A stretch of DNA of 64,000 nucleotides, taken from positions 3,820,588-3,884,587 of the forward strand of contig OZ024785.1 of NCBI GenBank assembly GCA_964017065.1. Reading direction: 5' to 3'. A program made the position numbers and the translations under genes. The DNA is from Haliclona indistincta. Its lineage: Eukaryota > Porifera > Demospongiae > Haplosclerida > Chalinidae. The notes under the pieces were generated by a model. It searched no databases, was not told the origin of the DNA, and was given only the letters and a program-made list of their open reading frames with translations. The stretch's first letter is position 1. Each line of letters opens with the position of its first letter. Of the stretch, positions 13,445 through 25,696 are shown one piece after another.

Positions 13445-14986
13445 ACTCTTCACTAAACCGGGCTGGACTGCTTAGCTGTCAGGACTCTTGTTTGCCGCTA
13501 GTCAATATTATGTGTGTTATTATAAAGATGTATACCCCGGTTTAGTCCTGAACAGAATTGTGTGACTGCTTTTTAAACATCTTGTATACTGCTGTAGTAC
13601 ACCCACAGTTTTATTTGCTGTATCAATTATTTATAAATTCAATTTGGGCATTTTAATTCCAAAACAACTTTGTTATTGTACTTTACTTGAACATTTGAGA
13701 TGAAGACGCGCTTGAAGATGACACTATGCTTGTAATTAAGAATAGGTCTCTGTAGATCTGTCAACCAAGGAGATGTGTATGCTAGTACTATGCTTATAAT
13801 AGTGAGGTTGTGAGCTTCCTTGCACTGTTGATAGTACTGTGAAATTTGACAAAATTAATTGTATCTGTTACTAATAATAACTTTAGCCATTTTAGTATAA
13901 AGCTAAAGCCCGCGGGCGTAGCCCAAGGGCTTTAAAAGCTTAAACACCGACTGTGAAACACCGACTACTTTAAACCATAGTGCGCTGCTTGCCTGAGGTC
14001 TAGCTGGCTATCTTACGTCGCAGGAAGACCGCAGAGCAGCCCGAGCGCCGTTTCTTTGTGGATTCTCGAACGCGGCGGCCATCTTGAAACGCGTGCGGGC
14101 TGTACACGATTTATAGCCCTCATTAACGCTCGTTACGTCAAAGAGAATTCTTCATACTATGGTTTAATCCCTGCATATGTACCTGTGCTAAATACTATCC
14201 ACTTGTACCCAGCACAGGTACAGCTATGATATAGAGACAAAATGTGGTTTAAGACATGTATCCCAAGGTTGAATACTAGGAACAGCCATCTCACACAAAA
14301 ATGAATGATCGTGTTGAGCATGCTGTTAGCTACAAGTCCCTGATGAGCAAAGCAGTCTACAACAAAAAATCGCCCAAAGGACTATTTTAATCTGGGACAC
14401 ATTGAAGTAGCGAAAACAAGGATACTTCAGTATGCAAGTCATACAGTATAGCGAGACATTTTCGCGGGAGAAAATTTCCCGCTATACGGTATTATAGTGA
14501 TTCTCTTCAGAATGTGCAGTAGTTACTTACACGTTTTCCATATTAAAGCTTTTAAAATGATTATAACTTGTAAATAGGTGCAATGACATGTTGTCAAACT
14601 ACTGTTATATATGAGTATAGACAACATTCAAGTAGTTTAATTTCACTGACTTGCCAGTTTTGTGAATAAATAGAATCATCTTTCAGTACACTGCATGAGC
14701 AGTTTATTGAATAATTGCCGAGCGCCTTATTGCCGAGCGCCTTAGCGCGAGGCATGTAATCGCGGAGTACTGTGTCGAAATTGTATGTTTGTATATATGT
14801 ATATATATATGTACAGAGCTTTGCAAGTTGCTTGACCGTGCAAATGAAAAATGGGCGTTTCCTCTATTGCGCACGTGCGTAAAACCACAACGGCGCGTGG
14901 ATATGGACTAGCTAGTACTACATAGCCAGCTACGTAGCAGCTCTCGGAGTCTCAGACTGTTTGTCCTGCCACCTACAACAGCTGCG
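13445..14986. other. Intergenic repeats between receptor D and the SHOCT-like gene
   Basis: No coding exon recognised. Visible structure: a short inverted motif (AAAGCCC..GGGCTTT) near 13903-13932, an imperfect inverted repeat around 14448-14495 (GTATAGCG..CGCTATAC), a duplicated CCGAGCGCCTTA near 14718-14745, and a TA/GTAT microsatellite near 14785-14813. Confidence 0.5.
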
Positions 14987-15268
14987 ATGAGTTCTACAGA
15001 CTTGGATCTTTTAACCCAGCTCTCTGGGCTGGCCAACACTATTAGTGATGCAATGAAGCACAATGTTGCTACCACTCCATCTGCTCCTTCTGCTGCTGAT
15101 TCTCCCAGCAAGATGAGTCAGGTAACCCTTCGTAGCAAGTATCTGGAACAAATTAGAGAAATACATTCACTCTTTGAAATGGGCGCACTCACAGCAACAG
15201 AGTATGAAGAACAGAGAAAGTTTGTGGTGGAACAAATGCGTCAGATAAACACGCCCATCACTCAGTAG
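14987..15268 (+). CDS. Small SHOCT-like protein, single exon, probably element-associated
   Basis: 93 aa, open and intronless. The N-terminal half is Ser/Thr/Ala-rich. Residues about 48-83 (LRSKYLEQIREIHSLF..GALTATEYEEQRKFV) look like a SHOCT short C-terminal domain, a helical module with a G-x-[IL]-T-x-x-E-[FY] turn. It is convergent with the transposase at 15405-16370, only 136 bases away. The pairing and lack of introns suggest it belongs to the same mobile element or hitchhikes with it. No catalytic residues are seen. A host gene is possible but less likely. Confidence 0.5.
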   Translation: MSSTDLDLLTQLSGLANTISDAMKHNVATTPSAPSAADSPSKMSQVTLRSKYLEQIREIHSLFEMGALTATEYEEQRKFVVEQMRQINTPITQ

Positions 15269-15404
15269 TCACTACTCATGATCACTGTCATATTCATGTG
15301 CATGCATACACCCAAATTGACCCAATAATCACTTGAAACATTCAACAATCAAACACAACACAATCATGTGTATTACTAAAACTCTGAACCATGTTTACAG
15401 AATG

Positions 15405-16370
15405 CTATGCAATATATCCAGAATGTCGAATGTAACCAGTGCAGTCTTCTTGTGTAACACTTGCAAATGCCATTGCTACTAAAAGTCTAGCAGATGACGT
15501 AGTAAGAAATATGTGTTCATTAGCTCGAATAAATGATTTGACTTTTGAAAAAACCTCTTCTAGGGGCATCAAATCAGGACTATATGGAGGAAGATAGCGT
15601 ATAAGTGCACCTGAGCTGGTTATGATGTCATAAATACAATCCAAATGATGTATAGATGCATTGTCCAGTATTACTACTGATCGACTGTTCGTTCCATTGA
15701 ACGGTTGCAGTGTAGGTACTAGTGTAGTGCGAACAAAGTCCTCAAAAACCTCTCCATCAACAGTGCCCTCATGAATGTACACATCTTCAACTCCTCGTGT
15801 GCTCATTACTCCAATAGCTGATACTCTCTTCCCTCCTATTCGCAGCTGATGATCGACTGGAGTCATGCCTCTGAGACCATAGCCGTAGCGACGTATATTA
15901 TTGCGACGATCAAATCCTGTCTCATCCAGCCATACAAACATGTCTGGGTCTAAAAAGTCTATCTCAGCAGCAAATTCTCCACGTCGTTCTTCGCTTCGTT
16001 GGATGGCTATCTTTCTGAGCTTCTGACGGGTAAAGCCAAGGCGATGAACTGTCCTGCAGATGGTTGATAAGTGTACATCTCTTCCACTGGCTTCAAATAG
16101 TGCATCACGCAGTTCAGTCAAGTACATGCTAGGGTTATCCAGCAAGCAGTGCATTAGTGTGACTTGCTCAAATTCATCCAACAGCTTGTCCGGTCCATGG
16201 TGGTATTCAGTAGGCGATACAGATCCGCTTGCGTAAAATCTCGACGTGAAACGGCCGACGGTACTCTCGCTAACACACAGCAGGTCCGCGATCTCGCTCG
16301 GACTCTTATCTTTAGCGATTCGAAGCCAAACAATTCGCCAACGCAGATCGTCTGAATAAGCTGTTGGCAT
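15405..16370 (-). CDS. DDE transposase, IS630/Tc1/mariner superfamily
   Basis: 321 aa, intact single exon. Residues about 1-60 form a helix-turn-helix typical of the superfamily (DDLRWRIVWLR, then SPSEIADLLCVSESTVGRF). A second HTH region follows to about residue 125. Catalytic motifs: D in FVWLDETGF, D in VVILDNASIH, and E in YLPPYSPDLMPLEEVF. There are 34 residues between the second Asp and the Glu, giving DD34E. The length is normal for the superfamily and there is no stop or frameshift, so the enzyme may be active. I could not define certain terminal inverted repeats. The sequences near 14845-14885 and 16405-16445 share only weak inverted similarity. Confidence 0.9.
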   Translation of the reverse strand: MPTAYSDDLRWRIVWLRIAKDKSPSEIADLLCVSESTVGRFTSRFYASGSVSPTEYHHGPDKLLDEFEQVTLMHCLLDNPSMYLTELRDALFEASGRDVHLSTICRTVHRLGFTRQKLRKIAIQRSEERRGEFAAEIDFLDPDMFVWLDETGFDRRNNIRRYGYGLRGMTPVDHQLRIGGKRVSAIGVMSTRGVEDVYIHEGTVDGEVFEDFVRTTLVPTLQPFNGTNSRSVVILDNASIHHLDCIYDIITSSGALIRYLPPYSPDLMPLEEVFSKVKSFIRANEHIFLTTSSARLLVAMAFASVTQEDCTGYIRHSGYIA

Positions 16371-18247
16371 AGTTGTGAAAACAGCAGGACAACCATTTAA
16401 AACACGTGCAAATTAGGAAATAGGCTGTGACCGTCTACTAGGGCGCAGCCCATTTCACAATTTCCAATTTTCGATTTACAATTTCCTAAGTCAAGCAACT
16501 TGCAAAGGTCTGTATATATGTCACGCTTAGGAATGCAATCAGTCCATACGGCGAGGCCCTTACTGTAGTATTGTATGCGAGGGCCACGAGGGCAGCAATT
16601 GCAAGGCCCCGGGATTGCACGTTCTTTCATAACTACTCGACGTTCTTTCATAACTCGACTACAAAATGGACGATTCGCCTTCCCATCTCGCTTTCCATGC
16701 ACCGCCCTCATCAGCGATACTGTGACTGATGCTGCAGCAAGAACCAGGGCTTTGGCGCGGGAGGGGAAGCGCAGACAGCGTGAACTTGAAGAGAGACACC
16801 ACTGCTACTCGGTAAAAACATAATCCCGCGCTGTATTTACTCTCCATTACAAATGATAGAGCAAACAGACTTTCACACCTTCGAATTCGTGAAAGGGCTA
16901 ACAAAAGACTGTCTACAGAAACTGAAGAACAGGTTATGATTCTTGACTCAATGCTAAGACATTTCATGCTTATGACTCCTCCTTTTTCCCGGACACTGTT
17001 AAACTATGGAACCTGCTGATCATGAGATTGTCCCTGCAGCAGATTGTCTCCGCTTCATCGATCCCTCTCTGTTTTCAAGAGAGATATTTGTGGCTATCGA
17101 TCTAATTTAATCTAGTAACTTATGTTGTTTGTCTTTTCTTTTGGTTGGTACCATGCATTATTATTATTAATGAATTTTATTTCCGTGCGAGGCAAATACA
17201 TGCTGTAAGTATACCTAGTAATGTTTTAACTACAATCTGTCTTATTATGAAAACATTCAAGTTCACTGTTTGATCTTGATTGTATTGCTACTCTAAATGG
17301 AGCTTATCAAAACATTGTTTCATGATCAGAAAATTCACACATCAACTAGTGTATGCGTATATCTCAATTCAGTTCAAAATAAAAAAATGTGTTGCGATGA
17401 GTAATACTTAGTGTGACAGTATACTAACAGCAGCAATGATTCCTAGGATGGATAATGCAGTGACAGTTTACTGTATGTTACTATAATACAACACTATGTA
17501 CATTGTAAGCAGTTGTCCGATAATAGTAGGTACAGTCCCTGGATCTCAACTAGTGCATTAGCTGTTCCTAAGCTAGTGCACGTGAGCTTCCATGGATGAA
17601 TGAAATAGGTATCAATTATTGCATCATAGTATTTTCTTGCCTACATAACTATTTGTCTTTTTAAATTCACTCTCGCTTTTCTGTTAGAAGGATGAATGCC
17701 ACTAAATCAGGCAATAATTCTGGCTTCTGCTGATTTTTAAAACTGAAAATTGTAGGGATGACTCTTGAAAAAGTAAAGGAACAAGATGGAAAACTGCTTG
17801 CAAATTTAAAGACATCATGCTTGCTGAGACGACATACAACTGACAAATGCGGAATCCTCTTCCTATACCTTTTACAACCGTTAATTACTTCACTAGGGAG
17901 GCACGGTAGTGCCTCCCTTTGTAGGGTTGAATGGAAAAACAAGATGGCGGCTACATACAATGTATTAGCGTTATCTGTGTATAGTAGTACATGCTGCAGC
18001 TGTAAAAGACAGTTTGCTTTCACTCTGTCATTGATATTATAAACGATCATTGAGAACAAGCTGCTGACTGTATAATGTTTAATCTATTTAATGGATTGTG
18101 CATATTGTCAGTGTGCATTCAGTTCAATAGTAGAATGAAGCCAGCATATTAATTGTCTATCTGAATTTTTTTTCTTTTCATCTTAGTCTGGAATTCTTGC
18201 ACAAGTGCAGGTAGGTGAAAAGGTTGCTGCATGCTTGATCACTTTAG
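16371..18247. other. Transposon debris upstream of pseudogene E, with an STPR-like coding remnant
   Basis: An inverted repeat (TTAGGAAAT near 16413 and ATTTCCTAA near 16484) could form a hairpin. Between 16730 and 16960 two short open stretches (TRALAREGKRRQRELEE and ANKRLSTETEEQ) resemble degraded 23-residue STPR repeats like those at 35784. At 17895-17918 lies a perfect 10-bp-arm hairpin (AGGGAGGCAC..GTGCCTCCCT) followed by sequence shared with the repeats at 42880, 43812 and 45884. Confidence 0.5.
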
Positions 18248-19860
18248 CTCTCACAGAGGGTCCAGTGTCAGTGAGTGCACTGGTTGGACAGAATGCTCTG
18301 TTCCACTGTAATGGTAATGGTACACTATTCAATGGGTAGCAGATGAAGTATACGTGACTGATACAGATCATGTTATTGTTGATCGAGGAATTTCTGCAAG
18401 TTTATCAGTATCATCAGGCACAGTACAGTCCACTCTCACTGTACCAGCAACACTAGTGAACAATGGCACTATACTGTACAGTGTATAGTGCATTCTCTGC
18501 TTAGTTCAGTGACTAGCAACAATGCTACTCTGACTTATCTCCCTGGTGAGTTTTCTTACGGAGTCAGACCGTGATTATTATAGTATCTCACTGGTTTTGT
18601 TCTTACAGGTATTGCAATATTTTTAATGTTTTTAAGGTACGCTTCTTTTCCTCCTCGAAAGAGAAGAGTACCACAAAAGGTGGAAAAGTAGATTAGGAAT
18701 GATTGCAAATCAAAAAGAGTTTAGATCAGCTAAAAAGCGAAGAATGGGAATTTGAAGGATAGAATCAAGGCACCGAGCACATGATCAACCAACAGGTGTG
18801 GAGAGAGGTGTTAAATCTTCGGTAACCCCATGTTGTGGACAGGTATGTCATGTTAATTTGATACAGTGAGCTAGCTTTAGTGCATTTCAATGTAGATATA
18901 AAGAGATGAACTTGATACAAGTAAGAAAGGAAACAGTTTCTTAAACGTAATTTACTACATATCTTGTGACATGCTTGAGTCCACATTAATTACCATTGAC
19001 CCTAGATATTTTGTTTATGAATAATTATGATTATAAATTATTTTATCATTATTCAGGGTGCTGAAGCCTCTGGTTGTCCTCTTTTGGTTGATGATTCTAT
19101 AATTGCTGATCCTCCTGCAGCGAAGCGTCTATACCTGCTCCTCTTATCACTGGTCCGCCTGATGTGATAAGTGCATGTGATATTGATATTAAGGAACATG
19201 GTATTGACCGCTATACAGAATGGGCAAGTAAAGGAACCTGTCTATGCTGAATTACAGTACACTCGGGTGCAGGGATTACACTAACCTGTTGGTGTGAGTT
19301 AGCACAAGTTGTTTACTGAAAGTTGTTATGTTCAATTTGTGTTGATGACTGTAACAACAGCTTTTCCCTTCATAGAAGAGCTTTATAACAACATGTTTAT
19401 CCACTATGTGCCTTTGTTTTGATAGTATAGTTACATACACATTGGAAGTATGCACACTCTAAGTATGGCACTGAGACATGCTAATTGTTTTTGCAAAGTT
19501 TATTAATTTTACATTCTAACATGTGTGAGGTCGCTAAGAGTGAAGTCAAACATCCTTGATCTTGTGAAGGATCCTCATCTGGTTACCATTCAGCCAGCTG
19601 TGTGTCAAGTAAAGGTCATCCATCTACTGACGTGACACACCTGAGAGGTTCTATCACCTTCAATTTCCCATACTAATAATTATATTAAATTATGTCAAAG
19701 GTTAACAATGCAGTATAATACTCGACTGGCTATTTAATTATCATCAAGAGGTATGATGGAAACTCTTCACTTATCGTTACTTTTATAATAGATGGTGATG
19801 CTGCTGCTGAGTCCTATGACTTGGTACTGTCACAACCAGTCACAGTGACAATGCTCATAT
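18248..19860 (+). pseudogene. Receptor E: relic of the Ig-FN3-ITIM family
   Basis: The Ig exon is 18248-18546. It starts with the family's constant edge (LTEGPVSVSALVG) but needs one extra base near 18320 to continue into WVADEV, and has a 2-base insertion near 18473 that shifts the second-Cys region. Only the first bases of the FN3 exon follow (GTATTG at 18609). Tail remnants are recognisable: EPVYAELQYT at about 19232-19261, preceded by an AATGGG..AAG start as in gene K's 62838 exon, and a block at about 19568-19620 resembling gene D's 12013 exon (SSGYHSAS). No open transcript can be assembled. Confidence 0.7.
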
Positions 19861-21158
19861 GTTGGGTGAGTTACATTGTACTAAAATAGAGTTGTTACTG
19901 TAACCTGAATGTCATGAATGTCCATAGTACCATTTTTCTCTGTTCAGAATCAAACCGACATGTGATTCTTAATCTTGCTGTTAGTACTATCACTCCCTGC
20001 TGCTGATAATAAATTATACAATGACACTAAAAAATAATAATTAATATTCACGATCAGAATGTATTCATAACAGGCTCAGTATCTTTTATGTGAACTCATT
20101 CATAATTATTCTTATGATAATTTTTAGAATAAAAGTTGTCTATTAGACTATAATAGTGGAGACATTACAACAGATTCTCGTTTTGTGGGAATTGCCATGT
20201 TATTATGGCTTGCCTTCTCTTGCATAGTTTGCTATTAATGGAGCACTGAGTTGATTTAATGCATGCATGATTTAAATTATAATTTTCCCAACAAGAGTTA
20301 AGAATAAAAATCCTGAACTGGCAGCTGCAAACAAACACAGCTCACATGCAAGCATGCTGTCTTTTTTATGTGCCTATCAATGTCATGCCCCAACCCCCTG
20401 TTTTTTTATGTGTCAAATCCCCACCACCTACGGGGTTTTGGTGGGGATTTGTCAGACGAGAGCTGTTCGAGGGGCGGGGCATTTGACATATCCATGTTTA
20501 TGCAATTTATGGATATGTATACAAGCATAATTACGAATACTTATGTATGCATGGGCATGTAGCACGGCCCCTAGTTGTATGTAGGGGCATGGTAGGGGAT
20601 TTCCATTGCCCCTACCTGTAAAATCAAAAATGCAAATCCCACCTTGGCCCGTACTGGGAGGTGTGGTGTGACATTGATAGACGCATTATTATTATATCTT
20701 ATTAAACCATCCTTGTTAAGTCAGTAAGTTAATGATAACCTATAGCTTGTATGGCTTACTAACAATACAATTATTATTTTGCTAGCATATAACACAGACA
20801 CTGCAATACATGCATGTGTTTACTCTGCCTAGCAACATGCAAATGCACAACAATTACAGCATTGTATGCTTTCACCTTTTCTCTAGTTTATCTGCAGTTG
20901 CGCAATGAAAGAAAACTACCTAACAATAACGTTCATTAGCATGCATATTCTATAGCATGCATGCATGCTGGTATTAAAGTAGCTGCATGCAGCACACTTA
21001 AGACTATGTTCGAATAAGATTACTTTCACTATCGTCACTTGCTTACCAAATGTGACGTTGTTATGAAAACATGAAGGCTACTAAAAGTAAGTTGTCCGTC
21101 CTATAGTTGTACCAGTAGGTCCTTCAGCTCAGTGTGTGAGGTATCGTATCAGTAGAGA
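19861..21158. other. Intergenic stretch with a GC-rich foldback repeat
   Basis: No coding exon recognised. Inverted repeats occur at 20373-20490 (ATGCCCC.. with ..GGGGCAT) around an inner hairpin (AAATCCCCACC..GGTGGGGATTT). A related piece follows near 20565-20625 (GGCCCC..TAGGGGCA). GCATGC-rich sequence lies at about 20940-20990. Confidence 0.45.
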
Positions 21159-23416
21159 ATGACAATTCTTAGTTATCCATTACTATTCTTCCACATCTGG
21201 ATCAAATGTGAATTTGCTTATGCAGGTACTTGATACATAGTTTATGCCTATTATATACATCGTGTCAAAGGGCTCTTCCTCTAGAACTCACACAGGGTCC
21301 AGTTCCAGTGAGTGTATTGGGTGGAGAGAATGTTCTCTTCCACTGTAATGGTGTTGCTGTTCAAGAGATTGCAGATGAGGTGCATGTTACTGATACAAAT
21401 CCTGTTATTGTGGATCGAGGAATTACTGCAAGTGTAGCAGAATCATCAGGCACAGTACAGTCCACTCTTACTGTACCAGCAACACTAGTGAACAATGGTA
21501 CTACTGTACAGTGTGTGCTCTATCCTGGTGAGGTGACCAGCAACAATGCTACACTGACTGTTCTTCCTGGTGAGCTGTACCGACCAGCTACATACCATTA
21601 GAAACTATTTTTAATGTCCTTGTTGCAGGTATTGGTCCAGATGTCAATGTGAGGTTTACTGATACATTCAGTGCTGTACTGTGGGATCCTCCAGCAACTG
21701 CTGGTGTACTCAGTGGTCTCTCCTATATAGTGATTTTGATGAGAATGAACTCTAGTGAAGTGGTGATTGTCAATGCCATTACCAGCAACACCAACTATCC
21801 ACTACCAGTTATCAAGTACTACACAGCTGATGTGACAGCATTCTCATCTCATCGCAGTGAGAGTGTGGTTACTGGACAGAGAATACCTGGAGGTGAGTTC
21901 AAGAAGGCCTGGTCTATATGCATTACTAGAAGTCATATAAACTGTCAATCACATTTTCTGTGGAAAAAAGCTTTCTGTTTTGTTTTGTTTTTCTAGTATG
22001 CAATGCAAAGAGAACACAATAACAAAAGTTAAATACTAAGTGTGAACGAAGCACTGTTTTTAGTCCGGCAGATATGTGCATGAATTGTGAGTTTTAACAT
22101 AGAAGCATGAAATTTGGTAAGAAAATAGATAATAGTTTGTTAAACAATTTGAGATGCGAAGCCACTTCAAATTTGACCTTTGCCGATTTCTAGGTGTTAA
22201 TTAACTATTTTAAAAATTCTGTCTTTGCTGATATTCATTTGCTAGCAGGCTTAGTCGACAAAAAAAACACTATAATTCCTGTTAAATATGCGTATTTAAT
22301 TAAGACTGTGATGGTATTGCATGCAACCATAGACAACTTAATAAGGAAAGTTACAAGCTATTATATCCATGATACAAACTAGCCTCGTGGGTACGAGGCT
22401 AGATACAAACCTGCATGAGATATCAAGAGTGAAGACTGATTGGTTGCTGCATTTGTTAAAAGGTCACAATTATATACTGCAATGCTTAGCCAAGCCAACA
22501 CAGCAAGATTTATGATCTGTTCTAGCTATATGCCACACAGTTTTGTTGTCTACTAAAGTTTTTTTTATAACTTAAATATTGAAGTTCACCCAACACAATG
22601 AAATGTTTGTAGATAGAGGAGTAGCTAGATCAAATGCAATAATTGATCCAATCAGTCTTCATTCTTGATATCTCAGGTTTTTATGGATCTAATAGCTTGT
22701 AACTTTCCTTATTAATTTGTCTATGGTTGCATGCAATACCATCACAGTCTTAATTAAACACACATATTTAACAGGAATTATAGTGTCTTTTGTCAGCTAA
22801 GCCTGCTAGTAACCATTCACGTATATGTGCGAGCAATCAGCTCACTACTAAGCATGCTCAAAGAAACAAAGAGGATTAGCTATGCAGTCAATTTAATTTA
22901 CAAGTGCAACTACAAAATACATGTATACAATGGTTTGTTCCCCATGTATGTAAAATTAACCATAAATTTTGAGTTAAAGACATGATTTAAATTTCAAATT
23001 ACTCCTTATAAGCTTAAATATACTGGTCTACCAGCAGGAGAGTATAGTGTGAGAGTGTATGATGATTAGAATAGTGACAGTTTTGCCTTTGAGAATTCTT
23101 TACTGCAAATTGTTGCAAGTCTTATCTTTTTAGTTACTACACATGCTGCCAGCACTGGTAACTATACACAAGAGCATACAAACACAGTTTATCTTTCTAT
23201 TGTACACAGCTGCAAATACTGTTTTCATCGAGGAAACACCTACTATTAGCTCAAGTATGAGTGTTGGATCTATTTTGCCATCACAGGACAGTTACAGCAC
23301 AGCAATACTAGCTTCTTCCATTGCTTCTGGACTAATTTTACTGCTTGTTTTGTTAATTTTATTCATTTTGATACTGATAGTTTTATCAGTCGCTGGAAAA
23401 AGAATGCAGAATAAAG
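21159..23416 (+). pseudogene. Receptor F: signal-Ig-FN3-TM, truncated by a foldback element and lacking a tail
   Basis: Exons: 21159-21225 (signal peptide, start at the ATG giving FHIWIKCEFAYA), 21285-21569 (Ig), 21629-21892 (FN3), 23210-23416 (stalk plus TM helix and basic anchor). The Ig lacks the usual core Trp: the variable block reads VQEIADEVHV. A leftover of domain 5 (TGLPAGEYSVRVYDD then stop) is at about 23025-23069 without its upstream half. The two-exon module is gone, and a foldback element occupies 22235-22812. FN3 and TM exons are both phase 1, so signal-Ig-FN3-TM would still be in frame. I find no tail exon before gene G begins, and the reading frame stops shortly after 23416 if unspliced. 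A short membrane form or a decoy is possible. Confidence 0.6.
22235..22812. repeat. Foldback/MITE with long inverted arms inside gene F
   Basis: The arms 22241-22450 and 22648-22810 are inverted copies with few differences, sharing for example GATGGTATTGCATGCAACC and its complement. The left arm is interrupted near 22379-22402 by a small palindrome (AGCCTCGT..ACGAGGCT), possibly the footprint of another excised repeat. No coding capacity. Confidence 0.8.
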
Positions 23417-23730
23417 GTATTGTTTTCTCTGTTTTATAATATTGGCTGCTTCACTTGCAACATTAATTTTATGAATTTGCAAGGAAGAGTTGTTAAAAGT
23501 GTACATATTTATTGTTATGTAGATTATTAGTAAAACTGCATATATGTAGCTATTAAGCAGTTTGCATTCGCCTTATATGGATCAGACAACACATGCTGCA
23601 TGATTTGTTATGTATTCACACATGCACGTGTGATTTCAATATAATTATTTTGTTAATCCATTAAAGTTAAATTGCATCGTAGCAGCTGACTTTAGTGATA
23701 ATGGTTTGTTTTAAATTGACAGTCACGGTG

Positions 23731-25696
23731 ATGGTATCTTTCATCTACTGCTTGATGAGGATCACATGTAGATCTGCCACTGTTACTGGTATGTTTATCA
23801 ACATTGTATGCTGGTAGTTTATAGTGACTGTTATAACTATAGAAGGTCCAGTGTCAGTTAGTGCATTAGTTGGAGAGAATGGTCTGTTCCACTGTAATGG
23901 TAGCGGAGACACTGTAGTATGGATAGTGGATGGATCACAGGAAAATGAAGCTTCTATCATACAACGAGGGATCTCATCAGTTGTAGTACCATCATCAGAC
24001 ACAGTACAGTCCACTCTCACTGTACCAGCAACGCTAGTGAACAATGGAACTACTGTACAGTGTGTAGTCTTTCCTGGTGAGGTGACCAGCAACACTGCTA
24101 CACTGACTGTTCTCCCTGGTGAGTTCAATAATGTATTTTTTCATTACTGAGTCATACTCGTACACAGGTATCTATCCAGTTACCAATGTGAGGTTTACAC
24201 CACTATTGAGATTTATAATGTGGGATCCTCCAGCAACTGCTGGTGTACTCAGTGGTCTCTCCTATATAGTGATTGTGATGAACAACAACACTGGTCAAGT
24301 GATTGTCAGCGACACGACCAACAGCACTAAGTATCCACTACCCAACACTATCGAACTGTGTCAGTACTACACAGCTAATGTGACAGCATTCTCATCTCAG
24401 CATCATAGTGAGAGTGTGTTTACTGGACAGAGAACACCAGGAGGTGATTTATCGAAAATTTTGATGATGTATGACATTGCAAATTAATTTTATATTAGTG
24501 ACACTGTCATGTACAGTACACTGAGTTATCAATTATATACATGTAGAATATTATGCAATCACCTCATTTATGCAAGAGACACATTTACTGTCTGTGGACT
24601 TATTTATCACTGTCAAGGTATGTATTCAGTTTAAAATTATTACAGGGAAATAATTAATAAACAATGATAGATGTTACAGCCATTAAGTATACCGTGTCCT
24701 GTTCAAAAGTTATTAATTCAGACGTACCCTCAATCCAACACATCTGATATCACTAACCATCCTGAGCTAGTGATAATGAGCAGTGGAGATATTGTATACT
24801 CCATCACTACTGGTATTGAGAGGAAGCAACACTACACAGCTACTATCAGCCTCATTGGTAATGAGGGCATAGTAAAAGTTATTGAGTCTACTTTCAGTGA
24901 GATGTTGATTATTGATGATTATTATTACGAATATTGATACAGGTACTTTTGATATTAAAAACTGTGATGTACATGTTCATGTATCCAGTGACCAGCACAC
25001 TAGCTCCATACTAGTGGAGTGTACATTTGCCATCAATTCAACAGCACCAGGGATTGTAGTGATACAAGATGACCAGAGTCAATATACCATCAACAAGACA
25101 CTGCAGAGACTGCTGCAGGATAGTGATAAAGGATCTGTCAACATTACTGATCTACATGTACCAGCAGGAGAGTATAGTGTGAGAGTGTATGACAGTTTGG
25201 AGGATAAAAAATTTGCGTTTTTTATTTTACTGAAAATCATAATTTCAACTCCAATTCCTAGTAACACACCGCCGACTACTCATATACTGTACTCAGGTAA
25301 ACTTACGTGGTTAATACTATTATGTGATTGATGTTTTGTGTATCACTGTAGTAACACAGTCACCTGCTCACATTGGCAACAATCAGTCTATTGTATTAGC
25401 AGCATCTTTATCTATGGTTGTATTACTACTACTTGTTTTATTGGGAACCTTTGTCTTAGTATTGTGTTTGATAGTGGTTATGAAACACAGACAGAGTAAA
25501 GGTGAAACACAGACAGACAGACTTTGGATAAATTGACACTACATAATGTTTATTGATTCACATTTCAGGTGTTATTGATCATGTTCCAGTTGATGATAAT
25601 CCTGCTTACATCACTGCTATGATTACCATGACTAGGAATGATGCTTATTATGACTCTCAGGATGTGACTGTGGACGATTATGAGACTGTTAACTGA
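23731..25696 (+). CDS. Receptor G: intact Ig-FN3-TM receptor with short Tyr tail
   Basis: Eight exons: 23731-23788, 23843-24118, 24168-24443, 24547-24617, 24680-24896, 24943-25296, 25352-25501, 25569-25696 (509 aa, no lesions). Residues 1-19 are a signal peptide. Residues 20-111 are Ig (FHCNGSG, VVWIVDG, VQCVVFPG). Residues 112-203 are FN3 (IMWDPPATAG). Residues 204-227 are a linker. Residues 228-299 and 300-417 are two beta-rich domains with many N-glycosylation sites, the second being the most conserved in the array. The TM helix is at about 430-456. Residues 468-509 are the tail. The tail shares VIDHVPVDDNPAYIT with gene C and ends in DDYETVN, but lacks C's TAYETV, so signalling capacity looks reduced. 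Domain 4 is almost identical to gene K's. This is the best template for the short-tail class. Confidence 0.85.
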
